Below, one piece after another: positions 47,613-58,408 of a stretch of DNA of 64,000 nt (position 1 is its first letter; each line of letters begins with the position of its first letter). The stretch comes from Blakeslea trispora (taxonomy: Eukaryota > Mucoromycota > Mucoromycetes > Mucorales > Choanephoraceae). The stretch covers positions 124,001 to 188,000 of the forward strand of contig JAIWNE010000031.1 in the NCBI GenBank assembly GCA_025331445.1, written 5' to 3'. The notes below the pieces were generated by a model, which saw nothing but the letters and a program-made list of their open reading frames with translations, was not told the DNA's origin and made no database searches. The position numbers and the translations under genes are program-made.

Positions 47613-50216
47613 ATGCCAGTATCCAACACTGATACTGGTCATCGTAGTGCTAAAAAACCAGAACAGGAACTGGGTTTACAGCCTATTGTAGCAAAATCCA
47701 GTTTTTTTGAAGAAGTGTCATGTAAGTATATTTTTTATTTCATGACTCGAATAATAAGTCTACTGCTCATATCCTTTTCATCTAAACCTTAATCGTTGTT
47801 TTTTTGGGACCCCTTTAAAGATATTCAATCCAAAGGAAAAGATCCAAGGGGTTGGTCAACAGCAAATTCACTAACCGCAACTTGGCGCGATGTGCTCATA
47901 CCAGATATCGTTCGAGTAGCGTCTGCTGTTTTGGTATGTTACTGCTCTCTTTTTCTCTCTATGAGCTCTTAGTATAATATATTTCTCAAACTTTATTGAC
48001 TTATGCTTAATTGACAGGAACGCCTCTATGATACCCCTGCACCACAACTCTCCAAATCGCAAGAAGAAGAAAAAGGGTTTGAGGTCCTGAAAAATAGCTT
48101 ATTGGAAAGGTCAGTGATTTTCTTTGCCAGTCATGCATGAATAATACAAAAAAGAAAAAATTGAGTTTGATTTTCTCCTTTTTAGCAAAAATATCGAGAT
48201 TGTTAGGAAAAAGAACTTCTTCAATGAAGAAGTAACTGAAGAGGAACGCGAAATCATTGCTCAACGTGTAGCACTTCAGCAACGCCAATTTGCTGCCTAT
48301 GAAGTGAGAGAGAAAGCACGTAAATCAAACAGAATTAGAACTGTATTTGATTATGTAACTGACGAGGAAATAACTGAATTATTGAATGATTCAAATCAAG
48401 ACGAGGCAAGTAGTTTATGCTCTCCTATCTCTTTCTTTTTCTATTCAATAACAGCAAATGCCTCTATCCATTACATGTTTTGTAATCATTTGAAAATATA
48501 CAGGATGAGGTAATATACAATTTAACAAAACCTGGTTATTTAAGTGGTATTCGCAAAACGATTGCGTTGAAATATGCTGACGAAGAATCAAGCTATGCAC
48601 CCGTCATGAGCAATGAGCAGCGCACAGCTTATCAACAATTACTTAAAAAGAGAAAAGAAACATTGAAGAAGACGATAAATGCAGATGCCAAAAAGTTTGT
48701 TTCTTTTTAACTCAAATGAGAAAAACTGGATACTGATGAAAGATAAATAGACGTTACCGCACTTATGAAAGATTGGGACTAGATGAAGCACTTGAAAAAC
48801 TCAACAATAACGAAGTTGACCCTGAAAAAGCTTTTGAGGGATGGTCTGAAGCACGCGTGAAAGCTTATCAAATGATTGAACAAAATCCCAACAGTTACTA
48901 CTATCGTTTCAATGCACCAGGAGAAATCCAGCGTAGAGGACAATGGGATGAGGTAATGTCATTCTTAAACAAAAAGAAGAAAAAGGAGAGAAACTCACTT
49001 GCTTCTATGAAAGGATGAGAAAGAACTGTTTCATAAAAGATTGGCTGAAGTAGGAGCTAATGGTCAATGGGGCATTTTTTCAATGAAAATACCAGGTCGA
49101 GTCGGATATCAGGTAAGATAAAACAAAAAGGAATCATTGTAAAGCAGTGAATTGATAATGAAATGCCTTTATGCTAGTGCTCCAATTATTACCGACTTTT
49201 GATTGAGACACACAAGATTTCTGATCCAAACTATGTCTTGGATGAGAAAGGCAAAGCTCACTTTTTGTTTGAAAAGAAGAGTTCAGATGGACAAGTCAAA
49301 AAAACTTTTCGAACACATACCAAATTAGCCAGCGTCAAGAAAAAGAAAGAAGCCATGGACACAGATACTGTTTCGGACGACTCTACACCGGAACAAGAGA
49401 ATATAGCCGAACCTTCAAGTAGTAAGACAGTACCAGCCGACTTAAAGAGACGCAAATCATCGCCTTCTGCTGTGGCTGACGAGGCTATTCCCACAACCAA
49501 AACATCCAAAACAACTCCCAAGACCAACACAAATCCATCAACTGCTAAAAGTCATGCTGCTGCCAGTAGCTCCTCAACTCCCTCTACACCTACAACTCCA
49601 AAACCTGTTACTGTCGTAAGAAAACGACGTCGGGTTGTTCGGACTAAAGATGACGATACAAGTGATGATTATGACGACGATTACTCCGGTAGCTTTACAA
49701 CTCGCGCCAAAACGGTAGCTGATGACAGGAGACGTAGTAAAAGGCAACGGCGTCCTACAGCCCATGCCATTGAGTCTGGGTTGGCTAGTCAACTGCTTGG
49801 AATACAGGGAGAGGATGATTATCTACGAGAGGATAGTGATGATAACGATAATGAGGATGATGAAAGCTGTGATCCTACCTGTCCATTACCTGGGTTTATT
49901 GACCCTATCACACTAGAGCAAATCATCAAGCCTGCTATATCGAAATACGGTCATGTGATGGGGTATAGTAAAAAATGCGCTATGTGAATATGATATATTA
50001 ACAAAGTATGCTCTTGTAGTTATGATAGTTGGATCCGATGCTTGAACAATTGGGAAGGCCAAAGAAACATTTGTCCCTTAACAAAAAAGCCTCTAACAAA
50101 ACGCGATCTAGGTAGGAATGCTGCTACATTTTGATTGAAATACGATGAATCACTAATGTATCCTTTTTTTTTGAATAGTTATCTTGACATTTGAAAATAT
50201 TGAAGAATACAGGTAA
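47613..50216 (+). CDS. SANT/Myb domain plus U-box-like protein
   Basis: Protein of 646 aa in ten exons: 47613-47721, 47821-47933, 48018-48109, 48186-48405, 48504-48694, 48751-48952, 49014-49112, 49178-49962, 50020-50111, 50179-50216 (647 codons). Intron 4 uses a GC donor (GAG|GCAAGT at 48406). The N-terminal half is charged and helical. A SANT/Myb repeat follows in exons 6-8 (RGQWDEDEKELFHKRLAEV, then GRVGYQCSNYYRLL). A long disordered basic/acidic linker carries nuclear-localisation-like runs (VRKRRRVVRTK, RRSKRQRRPTA). The C-terminus (about 580-646) resembles a U-box: LPGFIDPITLEQIIKPAISK, then WEGQRNICPLTKKPLTKRDL. This suggests a nuclear, DNA- or chromatin-associated E3 ubiquitin ligase (inference). 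The function is not known to me. The last codon is AGG before TAA at 50214-50216. Confidence 0.82.
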
Positions 50217-50508
50217 AAAACTAACAACTTACATTCCCACCGAGTAAAATATTAACAATTATGGATGAGGTAGAAATCAAATCGTCAATATATAACAAAC
50301 GAAAACAAACCCCAGAAAAGAAAATATATACGGAATTAAGTTCTTTTTATTCACAATGAACAATAAAAGTCTATCTAGCCCAAGTAATGATATAATCTCA
50401 TTCTAAAGAGAGAGAGAGAGGAAAAAAAAAGTGTAGTATTATTTTACAAAGTGCATGTTGTATGTGGATATGTATAAAATGCAACTGGTTCAATTACAGG
50501 ATGGAAAT

Positions 50509-51805
50509 TTAATAAGCCTTTTCCAAAGCTTGCTTGAGGTCAGCAATCAAGTCTTCCTTGTTTTCAATACCAATAGAAACACGGACCAAAGTGTCGGTAA
50601 TACCCAAGATAGCACGATCCTCAGGGCTGACGGAACCGTGTGTCATGATGGCAGGAACTTCGACAAGACTTTCAACACCACCCAAAGATTCGGCCAAAGT
50701 AATGTGTTCAAGGTTACCCAATAACTTGTTGACATTATCCAAACTACCCTTCATACGGAATGAAATCATACCACCGAAACCCTTTTGTTGCTTCTTGGCC
50801 AATTCATGGTTAGGGTGAGAAGCCAAACCGGGATAGATGACTTCTTCGACATGTTCGTTAGTTTCCAAGTATTCAGCAACAGCTTGAGCGTTTTCAGCAT
50901 GTCTTTGCATACGGACTTCGAGAGTCATGAGACCACGACGGGCAAGGAAACAGTCAAAGGCAGAGGGAACAGCACCCAAGGAATTTTGCATGAAAGCCAA
51001 CTTCTTGTACCATTCTTCATTGCTGGTAACAGCAACACCCATGACAACATCAGAATGACCATTGATGTACTTGGTGACGGAGTGAACAACGATATCAGCA
51101 CCCAAGCTGATAGGGTTTTGGAAGTAAGGGGACATGAATGTGTTGTCGACAACCAAGATGGCACCGTGAGCATGAGCGCGTTCAGCAATAGCTTGGATAT
51201 CAATGATACGAAGGGTAGGGTTGGTAGGAGTTTCGAGCCAGACCAACTTGGTGTTGGGCTTGAAGTGAGATTCAATGTTGGCAGGGTCGCTCAAGTTGAC
51301 AAAGGTGGTTTCAATACCCAAGTTGACAGCAACCTTGGTGAAGTAACGGTAGGTACCACCGTAGACATCGTTAACAGAGATCAAGTGAGAACCTTGGGCC
51401 AAGGAGTTGACAATGGTGGCAGTAGTAGCGGAACCAGAGGCGAAAGCAAGACCATACTTGGCTCCTTCAAGGTTGGCAATAGCTTCTTCAAAGTTGTTAC
51501 GGTTAGGGTTACCGGAACGGGAGTATTCGAAACCCTAATCATCTTTATAAGTCCTTTTGTTCCAATTTTCATTTTTTTTTCTCCTCTTCTTTTTTCCCCT
51601 CTGTCTTTTTTACGCAAATCCCTCGTCCTCTTGATCTCTTCTCTCTCCCCTCCTCTTCTTTAATTAATATAATCCTTACAGTGTGAACACCAGCAGCAGA
51701 TTGCTTGTATGTAGTAGAAAGAGAAAGAGCAGGAATGACAGCACCAGTAGTAGGGTCAGGGCGTTGAGCAGCGTGAACAGCACGAGTACCAAATCCGGAA
51801 GACAT
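50509..51805 (-). CDS. CYS3: cystathionine gamma-lyase
   Basis: PLP enzyme of reverse transsulfuration: cleaves cystathionine to cysteine, 2-oxobutyrate and ammonia; 383 aa. Exons 51805-51680 and 51534-50509 (384 codons, one 145-nt GT-AG intron). The N-terminus MSSGFGTRAVHAAQRPDPTT and YSRSGNPNRNNFEEAIANLE are typical of the Cys/Met-metabolism PLP family. The PLP lysine lies in HSVTKYINGHSDVVMG, and the C-terminal SLGGVESLVEVPAIMTH carries the substrate-specificity region of gamma-lyases. Cystathionine gamma-synthase or beta-lyase are alternatives, but EHITLAESLGGVESL with a short N-terminus fits CYS3 best. Codon use is strongly biased (AAG, GGT, ACC, CCAAG-type codons), unlike its neighbours, which suggests high expression and also opens long meaningless frames on the other strand. 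Confidence 0.93.
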
Positions 51806-53051
51806 GTTTAAATGAAGATTGATTGAACAATTGAAGAAAAGAGAGAAAAAAAAGGGGGTGGATTAGTTAAAGGGGTATGTCTTTATATAAAAAAAAAAAA
51901 CCTTTTTTTTTTTGTGACGGGTAGTAACACACTAATTTGCCACCCGAAGCACGTAATTTTTTTCAAACCTCGATTACTAAGCGGAAGTTCTAAATCAAAA
52001 AAAAAGGAATGAACTAACATTGCTTTTTGTATCAAAAACATCTGTATTAGGCTAATTGAATAGAAAACAACATTATTTTGATCAAATGGTCAAAAACAAA
52101 CGAATGGTCTTTTATTATTAAAACGATTTGATCTCAAGTTATTTTTTAAAGAGGTTTGTCTTAGTATTGTTCTTTGAAAGAAACACTTTTGTTTGATACT
52201 ATTGATATATCGCATTGTACAATTGGGATCATAAAGAGTGTTCGATCAGAAGAAAAAAGAACTAGCTCTCGGATATATTTAAGTCGCTAAACTCCAAACA
52301 CATTTGACTCTCTTTGCTCTACATTGTTAGCTTATACCTTCGCGATACTCTTTTGCAGGTTGTTATTTGAAGGCTTAAAACTGTGTTAATAATTACACAA
52401 GTTTTTTTTTTGCGTAACAATCTTTTATTTTGAAAGCGATGCAGTTATTAGCCATGACATAGGTCATATCCTTGAAGATACTTTATCTTTTACTAGGCTT
52501 CAATCATTGTCTATAATTGATCTAAAGTCAATAGATAAAACAAGAACACAAATTCGATCAAAATCGATACCAAGTTATAAGACAATAGGACTATTTTTCC
52601 CACGATAATTTTGTCGGTAAACTTACAAAAAGAGTAGGATCGGTAGAACCTAGGTAGTACAAGGATTTGGTTGAAACAGAGAAAGAGTGTTTTTTACCAA
52701 TTTTTGCATAACTCAGTGTTGGAAATAGAACGGTTCTTCTCTCTCTTAATTGAAAGGAAAGAGGGAGAAAGAAGTGTCTCATCCCCTCCCTATTAATCAT
52801 CTTCGTCGTACTCTGACGCTTTAATAGTATTATGTGTCTTCTTGTTCAGTTAATAAGAGTAAATGAGCCCATATGTGCAATTTCAAAAATCAAGTCTAAT
52901 GACCTTACTTATACAGGAACAAATTATTGTTTTTCTTTTATTTTGGAACTATGACGCATCGGACACGGCTGTCATGTCTGAGAGAGAGAGAGAAAAAAAA
53001 AGATTTAGTACTGTAAGACAGTTAAAGTTTATGTAACACTTATAGCCTTGC
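51806..53051. other. intergenic, upstream of CYS3
   Basis: 1.25 kb. Next to CYS3 it has a TATA-like element (tatataaaa at about 51882-51890 on the + strand) and A/T homopolymers (51887-51914); the rest is A+T-rich without supported frames. An AG microsatellite-like run lies at 52980-52994. Nothing else seen. Confidence 0.45.
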
Positions 53052-53054
53052 TCA

Positions 53055-56000
53055 TCACGCTTCACGTGCATCCAATACACCGCTCCTTGTACAAAAGGTT
53101 GCTGTTTTGTGATAAAATTTAGTGTTAGAGTGACTGATGGTTCTTGAGAAAGCAGGGAGAGTTTGCTGAAAGAGCAAAGTTGTTATCCCAGAAATAGCAA
53201 TATCCAAAGCAGGAAGTTTGTCACGGCCGTTTACACCACGACCATTCGTGACAGATGGGCATTCAGGGTTCAAGCAATGGAATGCGCCCTTCATGTTTCT
53301 ATATACTGTTTTGCCTTTCGCTCGTATGAGCTGCTTTGAATGTTGAAGTTTGTGGAAGCAATAGACACAGGTTTGCATCGTGTTATTTTCGTTGGTAATG
53401 CTGACTGTTGTGTAGCGGGCATAGTTATCCTGTTTCCAAGTACCACCATAGCGCAAGTGTTGTTTAATTCTGGATCCAACACCCATACCTCTATCACCAA
53501 TCACCATGATCAACTGCTTTTGAGGTGGCCGAAGTCCTGCCTTCTGCTTGTCTTTTCGATCTTTGATTGCTTCTACTTTAGGGCTCAACCAAAGTCGTTC
53601 TCGAGCACAAATACGATCTTTTGACTTCTTCACATTTCTCTTCTTATGTCACCCTTCTTCATCATGGTATTCTGGTAGAAGCTTTTCACAACATTTTCGT
53701 TATCTTGCAAACACTTGTACGCATTCCAGACATCTTCTTCATTCTTGACAGTAGTGAAATTTCGGCGTGACAGTGCTGCTTCTGCTTCAGCGACTTTTGG
53801 ACTGTTTTTCTTTATCAACGCCAACTAGTGTCTGTAATGAAAGTTTCTACTTGCAAAATCAACATATTCAGCCGAGACTGTCTTTGCTTCAGGCAATGGT
53901 TGGAATTCAGGTTCAGTTTGCTCAGTCAAAGCAGCGAAACGGTTGTGGAGCTTCAAATGGTAGACATATCATTCGAGTGAAACATGTACTGATTCTGACA
54001 TTTTTATGATGCCATTGTCCTTGCCAGAAAAGTGAAATATTGAGACTCGTAGAGGATCCAGATCGAGTTTTGCATCTTCAGACTTGATTATAGCACCCCG
54101 TCCACTGGCAACAACCTTTTGGATATGTCTCAAAGTCTTTTCAGCTTTCTGCTTTCCCTTGTCCTTTTTAGGCATGGCAACAGCTCTACGTCGAATATAC
54201 AGGCTAAATCTTTGATCAGACAACTCACGCTTGCATTCTTCAACAGCCAAATAACTCTCATATCTTTGTTCTTTGAGTAATCCAATGAGCTGAGATATAT
54301 CCTTTTGAATGCCGTCTAAAGCTTTCCTTTGTAGCTCGGTAGGTATAGTCACTGGCTGTTCCTGCTGATCGGATTGAGTACCCCTAAGTCTGCTGATTAT
54401 ATCGCGAATGATGTTAAAGCTGTCTGGCAAACAGCCACAAAGATCGGCTTCAGCTCCTTCAGAAGGAGTGGATGGCCTAGATGGTTCAGTTGGTAGAACT
54501 TGAGTTGCAAAAGTGCTCGATCGAGCAGCAGCAGAAGGTTGGGAGAAGGGGGTTTTCCAATACCACTTGGCTACTTTAATTTCAATAGAGATATATTCAA
54601 AAAGTTTCACCCTGAAATTTATCTGTGATTGACAACTATTCTTCAACAAATAGACTTGAATGAACCAGGATCTCATGGTTAGAAAGCCCCTTTTCTTCCC
54701 AAGCATACTATGACATTTTGATTCATGCAAGTCTATTTGTTGAAGAATAGTTGTCAATCACAGATAAATTTCAGGGTGAAACTTTTTGAATACATCTCTA
54801 CCAAAGTTACCATCATTGTATGCTTTACAAGCTTGATTCAGGCTCTTGGACAAATCATTCACTTCTTTATGCAAAGTAGCAATTTCATTCTTGAGGATAT
54901 TCTTGTCTTTTTCAGATTGCAACAGGATTTGTCGCCATGTTGATTCCGTAAGATTACTGGTGGAAGGCTGTTTCTTTTAAGAAGTTGTTGTCTCCTTGGG
55001 CTTGTTCATCTTTGTACCTAACAACCTTACATGTTGTAAGCCGGGCAGAATAGTAATATTGTAAGCGAATGTCAACTTGTTTCGTTTGCATGCTGCTTGA
55101 ATGCTTGCCATATCGAAAAAGGAATTAAACACAGCATCCTTATGATTATAGACATCAATTATACGTTGGAACAGTGTACCATCATATTTGAAGAAGCTTA
55201 GTCTTTGTTGACCGTGGTTAAAATACAAAGAGCAGTGACTCTGCATTCATTCGGAAAGCTTTTAGGCTGGCATAGGGCATAGGACACATGTTGCGATTAA
55301 ATCTAGCATAACCGGCACAGCGGAGAAGATCATTTGCAAGGATAATAAATGGAAGATGGTGGCCAATAGATTCATAGTTTGCCTTCGAAGGGATACATGG
55401 CTCGAGCCTTACGACAATAATTAAACATACATTAATCTTATGTTTTGCAAGATCAGCGCGTTTGTCCATCAAGGATTCACGAGTGAGATCGTCGTCTGCA
55501 AAAAGAAAACAAGCTTTTCATCAGACCTTTCAACTCAAATATACGCCTTCTACTAGCATCTTGGCTACCATCCCTTAAAGCATCTTCTTCTTCAATAATA
55601 CCTACTTCTTCAACAACGGAATAACTATCAGGGGATGGCGATAAAGCAGCTTCTTCAAATACTTGTTTGGCCATGACTGATTCTTTTAACAAAGATCTCA
55701 TTGGCTTTTTGACTTTGTTAGATTTGACCTTCAGAGGTTTTGCAGATAGACTTCTAACAGATACTGCCAATTCTTTGCTGCCTTCAGCTCGTTCTTCATT
55801 ACCTACGTCTTCAAAGGGGTCTTTTTCGACTTGGACTAGGAATACTTTCAGCAACAACATCTTTGGATGTAGTTTGTTTTGGTTTCTCTCTGATTTTCTA
55901 AATAAAGTGAAGATACATGTTGATGAGTTCTGCTGTTATGAGTCAAGATAAGAAACAACTTTTACCTTCTGTATGATAAAATCTTCATATGTCTTGATAC

Positions 56001-56760
56001 GCTTTTCGCTCTTGGCAGCGCGTTGAATCCAAATGTTACCATGTTTTGCTCTTCGGTTGTAATTCATCAATCGGTATTTCTCATTTTTAATAATCTTGCG
56101 ATACACACTTGATAGTAATACAGAAACGTCATGGTTTTGAACTTGTGGGGGCAACTGGCTCTTCTCACTTTTCTTCTTTTGACGCTCTTTTGCACGGTCT
56201 GTGTGGGTATTGATGTATGCTTAATGCTTTTTCTCTCTCGAAAGAGACAAGTGAATTCTTAAGAGTAATAACAACAGCTTGTCCAACAGGATCTTGAAAA
56301 TCTTCTTCTCGGCCCACATGTTAGATTGATCTGTATGGTAGGTAGTCAGGGCAGACACGTAGCATTCTCTAGTCAGAGAGTTTTTTTCAAAGGTAGTTTG
56401 AGAGCTGTATTGTGGTTTTATGGTGTTGATTAGACTCAAGATCAGAGGGTATTTAGCTTTGCTAGCATCACTCATGCCTCTTGATCCATTGAATTCAGAT
56501 AGTAATAAACCCGAATGATTGTTGGTAAACAAATAGCGAACTTGTGCATCAAGAGTATCATGGTTTCGAGGTAGTGGGCTAGCGGAATGCTGAACATGTT
56601 CTTGCATTGTAAAATTGTCAGGATATATGTCCTGTGTTCTAAAGCCTTCTGCTGCTTGGAAGTTAACTTGGTTTGTGTTGAGCCTCTAGTTCTTCGGATA
56701 CATCTTCAGATGCCATAGAAATATCTCCAGAAGGAGAAGCAACCATACTCATGGTACTAG
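53055..56760 (-). pseudogene. decayed mobile-element gene with TnpB/Fanzor-like RuvC and zinc ribbon
   Basis: A large minus-strand coding remnant. The 3' block (53633-53055) has GDRGMGVGSRIKQHLRYGGT, then TNENNTMQTCVYC with a Glu near 53390, a second Cys pair HCLNPEC near 53276, and NGRDKLPALDIAIS with Asp near 53220. The order Glu, CxxC, CxxxxC, R-D-x3-A is that of the RuvC-II/zinc-ribbon/RuvC-III end of TnpB (OrfB) and its eukaryotic relatives, the Fanzor nucleases. A possible RuvC-I is LDLDPLRVSIF near 54058. Upstream blocks include KYDGTLFQRIIDVYNHKDAV (55190-55130), KNEKYRLMNYNRRAKHGNIW (56090-56030) and NMWAEKKIFKILLDKLLLLL (56320-56250). Breaks: in-frame stops at 53969-53971 and 53825-53827, a frame change near 53633, and others upstream. 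The family is inferred from motifs; a dead copy. Confidence 0.6.
54586..54800. repeat. 79-bp near-perfect inverted repeat with 57-nt spacer
   Basis: 54586-54664 and 54722-54800 are reverse complements over about 79 bp with two mismatches by eye (near the outer and inner ends). It lies inside the decayed Fanzor-like gene, so a piece of the gene was duplicated in inverted orientation, giving a strong hairpin in any transcript. Confidence 0.93.
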
Positions 56761-57474
56761 TTGCTGAAGGCACAACAGCATTCATTGGGTCTTACATTGT
56801 CAAAGCAGAGAGGAAATCATTATGAGTGCCTGTTCTAGCAGACTCTTGAAATTCTTGATAGATTTGATCAAAGTTATTCTTCAGGTACACTCGAAATGGA
56901 ATGCACAGGAAATAACTGCTTAATCTTTATCTGTTGTACACATCTTTTCAGAAGAAAGAAAAAAAAAACACTTAATGAAGAAACAGAATTCAACGATGAC
57001 CAAAATAGATAAACATGTACAAAAAAAAAGATAAGTTGCACATCAATTCAAACAGACTCATCATGCTGACCCTCAAAGGCAAACAATAAGAAAGAGCAAT
57101 GAGCCGTTATTTGAGACAGAGGTTGATTGAACAATATAGCTATCTACAGTACTGTAATTCTAGTGCACAATACGATAAGAGAAAGATAGACAGGAAAAAA
57201 GCAGCAAGAGAAGAATTGCTTCTTGCCATATCTGTGTTATAACAATCAATGCAGTTTATTGATTCCTTTTAAAGATAGCCAACACATATGAAAAGACCTC
57301 TTTGATATGGATATAACGCGTTTTTATTGGCTAACAATGTCCAATCGTATTGCTTGCTACAAACGGAGTAGTCCCCCGTCCAAATCACAAAGCTTCGGGA
57401 TGTGAAATAAATGCTCAATTCAGTCGAAATCAAGTGAAGCTTTATTTTTCGCGTTTACAATATAAAACAACACA
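56761..57474. other. intergenic, upstream of nudC
   Basis: About 700 bp between the element remnant and the nudC start. Poly-A at 56960-56968 and 57020-57028; nothing recognisable. The N-terminus of the decayed element may extend into the left part. Confidence 0.4.
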
Positions 57475-58240
57475 ATGTCTGAAGAACCCACCGACCAACT
57501 TTCACCTGCTGAACGCATCGCTAAGGAAGAACAAGAAAAATCTGAAAAGAAAAAGGAAGAAGAAGAACAAGCACAATTGCCTTACAGGTAAGTACAGCCC
57601 TTTGAGAAAGTTCCTGTTGCTAATACGCAAGGTACTAGCTGGAAACAAACACTTCAAGATGTTGACATTTCTATTCCAGTCCCTAAGGGAACACGCGCTC
57701 GTGATCTTGAAATTGTCATTAAAAAGACTCAGTTCAAAGTATCGCTGAAAGGCAAAGAGCCTATTGTTGAAGTAAGCTTATTTTTTTTTATATAAGGAGG
57801 AAAAGCAGCGGCATTAAACCTTTATTTTTAGGGTGAGCTATGTCAAGCTGTTAAAGTGGACGACAGTACATGGACTATAGAGGACCAAAAAGAAGTCTTG
57901 GTTCATCTGGAAAAAGTCAATCAAATGCAGTGGTGGGAGAATGTTGTTAAAGGAGCACCCAAGATTAATACACAAAAGATTCAACCCGAGAATTCTCAAC
58001 TGAGTGATTTGGATGGTGAAACCAGAGCCATGGTGGAAAAGATGATGGTAAGCTGCATGGACTGAGAATAGGAGCAGGAGTCTGTTTTTGTTGACGCTTT
58101 CTTTTCTTCAGTTTGATCAACGTCAAAAGGCAATGGGTAAGCCCGACAGTGATACCTTAAAAAAAGAAGAAATGTTTGCCAAGTTCAAACAGCAACATCC
58201 TGAGATGGATTTTAGTAATGCTAAATTCTCTACCGAATAA
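57475..58240 (+). CDS. nudC: nuclear movement protein NudC (CS domain)
   Basis: Dynein/dynactin-pathway co-chaperone involved in nuclear migration, cytosolic; 196 aa. Exons 57475-57587, 57639-57771, 57832-58047, 58112-58240 (197 codons, GT-AG). A charged, helical N-terminus ([20 protein letters not shown]) leads into the CS/p23 domain: [40 protein letters not shown], then [19 protein letters not shown] and [19 protein letters not shown], the NudC hallmark (W(W)..[20 protein letters not shown]). The C-terminal [14 protein letters not shown]...[12 protein letters not shown] is the conserved end of NudC. Length is shorter than animal NudC, which has a longer N-terminal part, but similar to fungal NudC. 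Confidence 0.95.
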
Positions 58241-58408
58241 AGAACAAAATATCACCATCTTAAACAGTCTCTTTTTAGCTAGAGAAGTACTGATCGAATA
58301 GAGAAAGATATGCATACACACACGCATTTACTTAAAATGAAAGAAAACTGTTTAATTGCATAAAAAATGTAGAGAGATAGGGAGTAGAAATTAAGGTTGC
58401 TTTTTTTT

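Noticed and set aside
50785..51663. 292-codon plus-strand frame
   Set aside because: Lies antisense to the CYS3 exon and results from its biased codon use; no domain is visible.
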